Shown piece by piece: positions 12,632 through 23,236 of a DNA stretch of 64,000 nucleotides. Position 1 is the first letter of the stretch; each line of letters opens with the position of its first letter. The notes beneath the pieces were generated by a model. It saw only the letters and a list, made by a program, of their open reading frames with translations. It did not search any database and was not told the origin of the DNA. The stretch is from Trichoplax sp. H2 (taxonomy: Eukaryota; Placozoa; Uniplacotomia; Trichoplacea), in the NCBI GenBank assembly GCA_003344405.1, contig NOWV01000126.1:159566-223565 (forward strand), given 5' to 3'. Made by a program: the position numbers and the translations under genes.

Positions 12632-14854
12632 CTGGAACGAAAATATCTGCTATCGGCTTTTGTTCTATACAACGGCGATATCACCGTAAATGGTTATACA
12701 GTCGGTGATAAGCAAGATAATGCTGAGCTGATATTGTAACATATGGGCTTTGCAAAATAGCAGTAAAGATTCTAGGCATGGTAATTTCAAGGTTATTCTA
12801 GAGATAAATTATAAATCAGGGACTTTTTAAAATCGTGAAAATCCATCAGAGAAGTTCTAAAATCACAAAGTGCTGCGTAGAATTACAGTAACGTTATTTG
12901 ATGTAAGTTTATAGGAATTACTGTAATCGCTAACTGCGAATTCGTTTACTTTCTATACATCTCCCAAAAAGCAACGCTATTATTTATTTCCCGCAAGTTA
13001 TCTCAAACGGGGTTAGACAGTAAAGTATACTGAGCGTAAATTGATACTTCATTTTAGAATTAAATCTGCTACGGAAATGCAGCATATCAAATGTTTATGT
13101 TTGTATGAGCATCTTGTAGTATACTGTACTGTACATACTGTATAGTTCAGTATAGTCAGGTGTCTCAATTGCAAGTCCCTCATTAAGAACAGTAGTTGGA
13201 CATTACAATTTGTTGTTGATTTTTAACCCCGCAAAATGCAGTAGGCGTCACTGGTACTCCGTTATAGCATGTTGATGCTATGTAGGCGTGCATTTAAAGG
13301 TAGATGATTTAATTATGATATCCACGATTGCTTATCTTCTTGTCGTATTCGTGTAGTGTCATTATCAATAATAGCTATTTATCCATGTGATATACTGTAC
13401 TGCATAGCAATCGATAATGCATGCAAATGCAAACTGATGATGTTATTCTACTGTACTGTACTATATACTGTACAATCTGGCATATGCAGCAGGCTCTGTC
13501 GGCTAATGAAGAGCATAAGTTGTGTACACTGTAAGCAGTGAGTCAGCGAAAGTAAGCCCGTCGACGGCCTTGCTTAGTGGAATAATTAGGCCAGAAGAAA
13601 TGGTCAGTAAACTAGTCCATTTTATGCTAACTTCTTCAAAGTCATTTGTCTATCGTACAGTATGCGGATCAAGATGTTCATTTGTATAGTGTTCAGTAGT
13701 CAGGAACCAACTGAATCACTCCACCAGCATTCTACAGTACAATAAGTGTACAGTACTAGAGTTCATACTAACAAATGTATTGAAGGTTGGTACTACTCTC
13801 AATCAGCATGGAAGACAAGAGATTGTACACGTAGTTGAAATTAGTGTAAAATTAATCAACTACTAACTCCTATTCTCCCTTTCTTGTACAGTATTGAAAA
13901 AGCGACGGCTTCTATACGTACGCCGTTCACACTTACAACGCATTATCTTAACAAAATCGAACAAATATAGCGAAGTATATCATAGGGTGGACCGTGCACA
14001 CTGTACAGGAAGTGGTTGTACTATTTGGAGTTAATACGAACAACTGTGTTGAAGGTTCGTGCTGTACTACTCTCAATCAGCATGGAAAACAAGAGATTGT
14101 ACACGTACTGTAGTTGAAATTAGTGTAAAATTAATCAGCAACTAACTCCAATTCTCCCTTTCTTGTACAGTATTGAAAAAGCGACAGCTTCTATACGTAC
14201 AGTACGCCGTTCACACTTCCAACGCATTATCCTTACAGTATGTAATAGAGTGGACAGAGTACACAGTACTGTACAGTAAGTGATTGCATTGCCATCAATT
14301 GACAATAACGCTCAGTCGCCTACAGACTACAACAACACACCTATAGTAAGCACAACTTTGGACATCGGCGCATGACCAGAATTTGGACACCTTTGACCTT
14401 TTCAACTCACCAAGAAAACAGAATCGAGCACAGTACTGAACTGTACTGTACAATGTGTTTCTTTTCGTTTCCAACTTTTGCATGGCCAATGATTACTATG
14501 TGCTTCGACTGTTCTCGCATCGCTATAAAATGGCATAAAGTGAAGCAATTTTACCTTAGTTTCAGTAATACTAGTACAAACTCACGTCGCTTTGCTGACG
14601 GTTTACGATAATGTTAATAAATTTCTCTACTTCTGAGTCTGAAAGAAAATAAACACATTAGTACTAGACGTGTTCAGTACAATACTCACTTTTTACAGTA
14701 CAAATACTGTACAATACACTGTACAGGACAGTACTGGATACTGTAATGATTGATTATATGGAACAGTATAGTTTATAATTATTTATTCCCCAGTACAGTA
14801 CAGTAGTGGTGAGACACTTGCTGGTGCACATTGCAACAACAATCCTGAGAAAAT
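12632..14854. other. Intergenic, ACTGTAC-word-rich
   Basis: Holds no recognisable gene. It contains a tandem duplication (13755-14232) and many overlapping ACTGTAC / GTACAGT words, for example 13113-13145, 13386-13396, 13448-13475, 14260-14280, 14430-14455 and 14680-14805. Confidence 0.6.
13755..14232 (+). repeat. Two-copy tandem duplication differing by 5-bp insertions
   Basis: Copy 1 spans about 13755-13948 and copy 2 about 14027-14232, separated by about 80 bp. They align over their full length with scattered substitutions. Copy 2 carries three extra pentamers: at 14061-14065 (GCTGT), 14106-14110 (TACTG) and 14200-14204 (CAGTA). Each sits next to a GT or GTA. Confidence 0.8.
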
Positions 14855-17800
14855 ATGGCACGTCTGGTAGAATTCTATTATGATATTGCATGTCCATTTT
14901 CCTACGTTGCAACGTATTCATTGCGTTCACTTCTTAGTAGAAGTGATGTAAAGGTAATTTGGAAGCCTGTTCATTTTGGTAAGTTCTCCATTTTTACTGT
15001 TTCTTCTTTCTAAATGTACTGCTACACCGTATACAAAACCAAAACATCAGTCAATCGAATTGTAACCTCCCCATTTTGCGCACAGATCTGCCCATCTCTT
15101 TTTCCTCGTCTTATAGTAGTCTCGAGTTACACACTGTTCAATTGTAAAGTTGTACATCATTTCAATTTCAACAAGTGAATACTATCGGGTATAATGAATG
15201 AATTTCACAGCTTTATACCATTGCATTATTCGTACTAAGCCTCCTAAAGTGGTCATATTTCAAACTCTGTCTGTCGACAATGTCCTATGCTTATTGCATA
15301 CTCTCTACTTTTATAGAATAATCGGATCGTATTTCTACAGCATTTAATATCCAAGGATCTTGTACATGACATGCTAGACTAATAGTAATTGCGTGTGTAT
15401 GTCGATTCATTTTCAAGTTGCTGTATCAGTGCTAGCTTGTTGCGAGTCTTTAACATTATAATTTACATTAGCTAAATAATGTACGATATTCCACTTACAG
15501 TGACTACCCTGCATTGATCAACGTTATAGTTAGATGAATTTTGCTATGCACTTATTCTATTTTATGTGGATGTAGGAAGCATAGACCCCGGCACCGTTAT
15601 TGGATCACCGATAGTAGATCGTCCTAGCTCGTCGAAGTCAAATTGGATCTATCAAGGTACTACTACCAAAATCAAATGGATATAGCTGAAACTTCTATAA
15701 GAAGCTGATGAAAGCCTACATATGCTCTTTGTGTTTAAAATATAAATCAGTTTAATGTTCAGATCAACACTGTCAGCTATCTTATCTTATATAAGCTTAA
15801 ATAGAAAGAGCAAATGTTAGTTAAGTTTTGTGATGTATTAGCTTAAATGCAATGACTGCAACAGATCATGTTGAGTGAGATTTATTTACAATTGAAGTTA
15901 CTCTGGGAATTGCAAATAGAACATTTCCCTTTACTTGTATACTCTTCTTCAAGTATGGCTAAATATTTGAAAGTTGAGAAACTTACCTCAGCATGCACTT
16001 ATGTACCATATTTAGACGGCCAGACAGATACTAGTTTCAAATGTCGAAAACAGATTATTAATAGCTTCTGTTTATCTCAATGAATAGATTTACAGATGAT
16101 GATTAGCAGACTGCAAGTTCCCATTAGGCGACAAGCGAAACATTTAGATCAAGGAGGAAGTGTACAGAGGCTGCTTGCTTCAATAGATGATAATAGTAAC
16201 CGTCAAAAACTATCGCTGGCTTTATTTAGACACTATTGGCAAAATGGAGGAGATATTCAGAGCATACAGGTTATTACTATTTCAATACAAAACGATTATA
16301 TTTGTATGTTATATTATATTAGTTATAGGCAACAATTCCATCGTACGTAATAAAATTAGACATAATGTGGTTAATTGTATGTTAGATTACGCACACTAAA
16401 ATAACGTAGCAGCTTTAAGTAAAAGAGATTCATCTTAAATCAGTTTTAGAATTTACATTAACAATCAAGGGCTATTCGAGCAGTTTTAGAGGATACTATC
16501 GATATTAAAAAGCGTAAAAAGTGATTTCTTTCTAAAGGAAAAAGTAGGATCTGGTTTGACCAACTGCATGCTAAATGGACTTGCCTAAAAATTGAATAAC
16601 TAATTTTCTATTCCGAGCTCGAACCATATAATACTTCTTAGCAATACGGTTATATTCTTCAAAATTATTCTAAGATTTTCTATATTTTCGTTACTATTGA
16701 AGAATTTGAAAGAAGTAGCCCTCGATGTGGGACTATCCATGGATGTTAATAAACAGATTGAAATCGGTGCTGATAATTTAAACAATTTCAATACTGAATC
16801 AACCAATAAAGGTGTCTACCGTCTACCAGGGTAAGCTCGGGATAATGGATTCTCTATCTCAAATACTACCGTTGCTTGCTTTGCAAACCAATAGAATTGC
16901 ATAAAATCTTAACATCTGTACGCGTACGTACGAATATGTTATTTATAGCTTCTTTGTTGACGGCAAACTTTATCATGGAATGGATCGATTGCATTTTGTA
17001 GAGAAGATTCTTGGTAATCCATCGGCTAGAGAGTTAAGATTAGCACTACCGAATAATGTAGCTGCCGACCATAAGGCTAAACTTACCTTCTACTTTGATT
17101 TTGCCAGCCCATGGAGTCACATTGCTAATACTTATGTATATGATTAAGAATTAGATGCTTTCAGCTAGCCTATCTGATACAGAGCATACCATAGAATGAT
17201 GATATAACATTGCACTATCTTTGCCCTTAGATGTCCTCTTTCTTGAAAGAATTACATCCAGTAAATGTTGAGGTTGAATATGTGCCAGTAATTTTAGGCG
17301 CTATTATGCAAGCACTAGGCACTTCAATTGTAAGTAACATTGGCTATGTTCAAATCGCAACCACAAAATCTAGTTTGTGTCCAATACCAGCAGAATTGAA
17401 ATGATCATTAAGTAGTGGTGCGTAATACTGTTGCTAGATTCCGGTACAGAAGATACAGCGATCGAAAGTTCGTGCAAGCAGAGCAGATATGCATGAATAC
17501 CTTCACCACTTTGGAAATATAACTCTTAAAATGAATTCTCATTTTCCTATACAAACGTTGATGTCTCTTCGAGTTGCTATAGCTAATGATAGCGCAGATC
17601 TTCGAAGAAGAATATGTATGTGGTTATTACTGTTAGTGCCGTTATTACAAGAAAAAATTTTTTATGTAACAGCTTTACTATGATAATTTTACTAATAGTT
17701 GAAGCAGCTTGGATCAATAATCAGAACATTTCTAAGACTGAGGTGAATTATCACTATAGGGTTATTCTTTTTAGATTAATTATCGTTTATTTTAGTTTAT

Positions 17801-18151
17801 TTTTTATTGGCTTTGATTCGTAGGTACTAGCCGGAATTATTGAAGAGGCCGGCTTAAATTCGACAACACTTCTTAAGCAGGCACAAGAAGCGAGTGTGAA
17901 GTCACAGCTTAAAAATAATGTTATGCGGTATGCTAGTAAAGGCCTATGTAAAGTGTTGATATCATGATTGGCTGCAGAATAGATTATAAATTTTGATCTA
18001 AATTTATAGCGCAATCAAAGCTGGAGTTTTTGGCGTGCCGAGCTTTCAAGTTAACTCAGGACCTACAATCTTTGGTGCGGACAGAATGAATATCGTTGCT
18101 GATATGATTTGCGGTTGGGAATACGTACCAGGAAATAATTCTAAACTATAA
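14855..18151 (+). CDS. Gene C: tandem two-domain DsbA/GST-kappa (HCCA isomerase-like) protein, 10 exons
   Basis: Exons: 14855-14978, 15576-15656, 16088-16269, 16703-16830, 16949-17135, 17231-17329, 17438-17615, 17699-17742, 17824-17927, 18010-18151. All introns are GT-AG and the splice gives an unbroken 422-aa frame. Exon 1 begins MARLVEFYYDIACPFSY, giving a domain 1 active-site motif C13-P14-F15-S16. The helical part follows in exons 2-4 (LLASIDDN, LALFRHYW), then cis-proline P171 and FFVDGKLYHGMDRLHFVE. Domain 2 opens FYFDFASPWSHIA (S225-P-W-S228) and ends with GVPSF (cis-proline P386) and FGADRMNIVADMICGW. Exon lengths 124, 81, 182, 128, 187, 99, 44 and 104 recur in gene A, so the genes share one ancestral structure. 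The family uses a thioredoxin fold with glutathione bound at this motif; enzyme activity here is inferred. The gene is convergent with gene D, with 1.25 kb between stop codons. Confidence 0.9.
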
Positions 18152-19405
18152 AAAGACGCGAAGTAACTATTCGTCTCAAAAGACGTAAGATATCGTATCT
18201 CATTAATAAGTTGTTAATCGCTATTAAGTGATATGATAATTGCTAGCGTATCGCCATCGCTATATTTCATGCTATAACGACCGATTAATGGTTATGCTTT
18301 TATTAAAATTAGGTATGAACTCTAGAAAGGAATGTAGTTTATTGTTCTAAAAATGTGAATGGTATCGGAAGAAAAAGAATATGTTCATCTTGATAATTGA
18401 AACTCTATGGCTACCATTATTTCTGAAGGAACACAACTTCGTAAATTTTTATGATACATCGGTGGAGTCTTAACAACTCTAAAGTATGACTGTCTACCTA
18501 CGGAGCTGCATGTTTTTAAAGAGAATGCAAATGGAACTTATTTTTATCTAGCTGAATGCCAATCACGTATTAGTTGCCTTTCGCATTATAATGTCAGATT
18601 TACCTTAAGGTTTATAGACTACTGTAAAATCTAATGTTATAATGGATGAAATATCTCAAGCACTGGTAGGCTAAAATCGCATTCGTAATCTCAGCAATTA
18701 AGATACTATACCTGTGTTAATAAATTTTTGGTGATGATGTAGTTATATTGTAAACCCCTTAATCGCTGAAAAGGGATTCTGAATTCTGTGTTAAAATATC
18801 AGTAGAATAGGATGTATTGCTGCTATGTTAATTGGTAAGTAAATAAATACAATTGCAATATCTTTGATAATAAATTAAATTTTATCAAATAAGTTTATCG
18901 ACAGGATTATTATAGCTTCTGGAAGGGAATACTGATTGGGAATTTAGTCACTTATGCAATAACTTAAGGCAGTTATGTAAGTCTGCTTCGATTTTTATTG
19001 TCTCCATTGTTCTAAATGAAAAAATATTCATATGACGGGTTCGCATGCTCAAGCAGTGCATTATGGTGACCATACAAATATTGCTTTATTGCATTTATAA
19101 GCAATGTAGAAGCAATATACTAACAAAGTAAAATTAAATCTTTCGTACGTATACATACTATCAGCCCCTACATAGGAAGTGCAAACCGTGTTTCTGAAAT
19201 TTATTCTATCAACCTGGAAAGATATAGTAGCCAACAAACGTAACGTATACTGGTATTTAAAGGCTAAGCATCAGGAATTTAAATAGCGGTAGCTTCCTGC
19301 AAGACTTAACACTTTGATAATTAGAAATTTATATTAATTCGTAACTAATTGTTACAGTATCATTATAATAGTAAACAAAAATCAAAACTATGAAAGACAT
19401 CTACA
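18152..19405. other. Intergenic between convergent genes C and D
   Basis: Shared 3' flank of the two convergent genes. It is AT-rich, and I recognise no coding sequence or repeat in it. Confidence 0.6.
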
Positions 19406-22400
19406 TTAACTATAATTCCAGCCACATATCATATCCGCTAAGACGTTCAATCGATCCTGCCCAAAGATTATAGGTCCGTCGTTAAGTTGGAAGGTGGGAA
19501 CACCGAATGCTCCATTTTCGAGAGCCCTATTCGTATTTTAATAAAAAAGACATGATAAAATCAATATTAAAAAGTGAAAATTTATAAATATCTGAAAGAT
19601 GTAATCAATCTGTATTATACGAGACCGTAACCTGGTGGTATTGTGCCTTAGTTGGTTTCTGACTTGGTCACTTTTAACTTCTGTTAAAATTTTTGAAGAA
19701 CTTAAGCCACTCTCTTCAATTATTTCGGCTACAACCTGTAATCGTTGTTATAATAAATTTTAAAAGTATCAGCTATTTAATGAACTACTCTCAGCGTAAT
19801 ATAGATATCGAAAATTAAATGTAAAGTAACTTACTTTATCATCACCAATGTTCCGATTTTCTTCCCAGGCAGCTTTAACTGGTTGAGATTAGAGAAAATA
19901 TTGCTTACTAATATTCTTTATTATGGTTGTATCTATAGAACTATGTTATCTTCATCTTCCTTAATAAAACAATTAGAAGTATTAAATTCTAGTTATCATA
20001 TCTAACTACATGTACATAATAGTCTTACATATTCTACTGCGAAGCTCGGAGCTGTTGTTAACAATTGTCGCACGTAATGGCGTGATTGTTGGCATGGGAA
20101 AGCTAACATTAAATTTAAAGCTGCCATTTCCTAGATAATCTAGATGATCATATATATCGGCCATGGTTGCTTTCACTATGGCAGGCTTTATTGCTTGTAT
20201 TGGTACCTGTAACATCAAGCAACAGCCAGGTATTATTTAAACTCAGATAACATGAAAAGCTATGAAAGACTATGGCTAGCTAATACATCCAAATTATGTT
20301 CAACTTACGATCGGGTTTCCTAGAGTTTTGAAGATTCCTCCAATAACAACAGGCACATACTCAACTTCTACGTTAATAGGACTCAGCTCTTTCACAAAGT
20401 TGGGTAGCTGCAGCGAATTAGTAAATATTTTACATTAGTGAAATTTGGTTTAACGATCATATAATCTTCAGATTAGAATATCATCAATATTATTTCATCT
20501 ACTAACGCGAATAGATGCTATATAGCTCCAGTAACTGCTAAAATCAAAATAAAATGTCAACTTAGCATCACGACTAGCGGCAGCAGAATCCGGTGTTGCT
20601 AATCTCAACTCTCTTGCAGATTTGTTGCCAATGGCTCTTTCCACAAAATGTAATCTATCAACTCCACGAAATAGCTTTCCCGAGACGTAGAAACTATATT
20701 CAAAGTTGAATCAAAATTAAGCTGCGACAAAAATAGCACTTTATCATTACCATATTGACGGAATTACGTGCCTGGGCAATCGATATACACCTCTTTCAGA
20801 TGCTTCCTCGTTGAATGACTGTAATTGGCTTTCCCCTTTGTCTATTTGCTCCTTAACATTCACTGATAGCCCAAGCTCTTTTACCACAGACTCTAATGAC
20901 TTTCAATAGCAAGTTTAGTTAATACTTATTCATATGAACATTGAAGCTAATATATGGGCATAAAGGCATATAATTACAATTGAATCTGCACTAAAGTAAA
21001 TTATCAAAAAATTTCTCTCTTTAGTACCACATTTGTAGTAATTATAACGAAATAGGCGTTTATCATTTCCTTGTTATGGCAATCTTTCAATCTCGTTGGA
21101 ATTGACTACTTTAAGGGCACTATACTAACTTCGCTTTCTAGAATATCAGAATTCCTCTCCCAGTACTGTTGATATAAAGCTACAGACAACCGTTGCCTGA
21201 TGGTATTGTCATCAATTGATGCTAATAATCTTTGAGCGTTGTGACTGCGCTCGAGATTGTTGTTCTTAGCTTCCAAATGAGCTGGTATTTGCAGCCTTTT
21301 TGCTATTATTTGAAGGTCTATAGTTGATATAAGAGGAGAGAATAAGTAGAGTCAGGATAAGTGCAAACCGTATAGCAGTATTAAGTTAATGCCTTGAGAT
21401 ATTTAGATGGCATTTATATGGTACAAATACTGTACACGTTAACTTTAGTTCATTAACGTCACTAATTTGAAAATTACTATGCGCCTACTGTACACGATAC
21501 GAAAAGTGACGACCTCTCTGCATCCATTTCAACTTGGAAGAATTACGAATTCCATCGTCGGTGCTTGTATTTCCTAAAATTGAACCTACGATACGAGATA
21601 AAACCAACATAGGATTGCATTAAGCTCCATATTTACAAAGAGGCCAAAGTCTGCTATGGCTATAAGATAGTCCGGCAGATGCATGAACGACATAACAAAC
21701 AACACTTTCCAGCTGGCGACTAAGTACATTTGTCAGATTTAATCTTTAACTTTTATAATGACGAAATTGTGGTCTATTTAGTATCTAAAAAATAATATTG
21801 GCGAATATTACTAAATAGCAATGAGAGAGCACTGGTGAGATGCAGCGAGATCTTATTTATTATTTGTTACGCGAACGTGTAAGGGCGGTTAAGGTTAGCA
21901 GTTATAGTATTGATGTTGATGTACCCGTTTAGTATCATAAGGATCACCAATTTACTTGAAAATAATAAATTTTAGCCACTTGGCAAGCGAAGTTTTGCAA
22001 TATGTTATTCTATTATGTGCAAGGTATGCAAAACCACATTGTTACGCAACATTTACAATCCAACATTAATATATAATTCATGATTGAAATGCATTTGGAT
22101 ATATTTTTCTAGATTGTTACCTTCCAAAGTAGAACTATAATATTCACTATCATCTGGAACTATTTTATATACTCGCATTATCATGAAAAGCCCTTGCATT
22201 ACGAGTATGAACTATGATATTATTTAAGTAGCTGCAGCAATTATTTAATTAAGAGTGAAAAGAATTCATCCACTTTGACTTTCATCAAATTACATCCATC
22301 AATGATCATTGTTGTGATTTTTCGAATTCATCAACCAGTACCTATCAACATGTGAATATTAGGACTCCCCTTGGCCTCACGTAGGGCTAGAAATAAAAAT

Positions 22401-23236
22401 AGTAGTATCAACAACACTAGAAACGAGCAGTAGGGTAGGGTCGGGCAGCTCCCAGCTTGTAATGTCGCTCGATCCAGCAAGCGGTGCCCAGCAAAACATT
22501 GCTTCGCTTAATAGTACGATTGCAGCTGGTTTTATCTTACCGTCAAATAGATCGTAATCGTTGCACTGAAATGATTCTGTGATTGAACATACTGAAGCCC
22601 AATTACGTTAAATTAGTCAATAGATGTTTCTATCGATAAGTATTGCTATAAGATGATTCATTAATACAGCTGGATTTATCTTACTGTCAAATGGATCGTA
22701 GTCGTGATTCTGTGATTGAACATACTGAAGCCCAACTACGTTAAATTAGTCAATAGATGTTTCTATCGATAAATATTATTACAAGGTGATTCATTAATAC
22801 AGCTGGATTTATCTTACTGTCAAATAGATCTTAGTCGTAGCGCTGAAATGATTCTGTGATTGAACATACTGCAGCCCAATTACGTTAAATCAGTCAATAG
22901 ATGTTTCTATCGATAAGTATTGTTACAAGATGATTCATTAATACTAGCTCGGCAGACAGTTCAATAAAATCAGTTCCTCGTTGAGTGACTTCGGAGCAAA
23001 GGTATCTAAGCTGATGTGAGTAGATAAGCGATACTGAATCCCTGAGACTCCTAAAAATTTACAAATTCGTTTTCAAGTAAACCTTGTCACAACGCTGCTT
23101 CGTAATACTTACCAATAGTAATCGGTTTCCATAGTACTTTTACCTCTTTATTTCTTAGCAATGGCCGAATAGCATAAGAAGAGAGGTAGGAGAAGGGACA
23201 AGCAACATCATAATAGAACTCAATCAGCCGCGACAT
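19406..23236 (-). CDS. Gene D: tandem two-domain DsbA/GST-kappa (HCCA isomerase-like) protein, 10 exons
   Basis: Exons on the minus strand: 23236-23113, 21573-21514, 21317-21130, 20899-20772, 20693-20507, 20407-20309, 20206-20029, 19878-19835, 19735-19632, 19526-19406. The splice gives 410 aa with no stop. Domain 1 begins MSRLIEFYYDVACPFSYL, with the C13-P-F-S motif shared with A and C; cis-proline P166 follows in RLPSFYV. Domain 2 has FYFDFSSYWSYIA (S220-Y-W-S223), so the proline of the S-P-W-S motif is replaced by tyrosine. The C-terminal GVPTF keeps its cis-proline (P381). Exon 2 is 60 bp against 81 bp in A and C, and exon 3 is 188 bp against 182. Intron 4 appears to use a GC donor (AG then GCACGT): only that choice keeps the exon at 128 bp and the frame open. 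The first intron is long and contains a three-unit tandem repeat. Role inferred as for A and C. Confidence 0.87.
21574..23112 (-). other. First intron of gene D (1539 bp)
   Basis: Donor GTAAGT, acceptor TTTTAG. It contains the 22523-22945 tandem repeat and no recognised coding sequence. Confidence 0.7.
22523..22945 (+). repeat. Three-unit tandem repeat, about 145/132/145 bp
   Basis: Units start at 22523, 22668 and 22800 with CAGCTGG followed by TTTATCTTAC. The middle unit lacks 13 bp present in the others (the stretch around GCACTGAAATG), giving spacings of 145 and 132 bp. Each unit carries a GATTCTGTGATTGAACATAC word and a TTTCTATCGATAA word. The units are inside the first intron of gene D and do not encode an open frame. 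Confidence 0.9.

Noticed and set aside
12349-12708. 119-aa plus-strand open frame
   Set aside because: It lies antisense over exon 9, the repeat fragment and the exon 2 remnant of copy B, and has no family signature.
16096-16350. 84-aa open frame as a stand-alone gene
   Set aside because: It is exon 3 of gene C plus read-through into the intron; the true exon starts at 16088 and ends at the GT after 16269.
22523-22945. CRISPR-like array
   Set aside because: Units are about 140 bp, diverged and contiguous, with no short repeat-spacer layout, and the DNA is eukaryotic.
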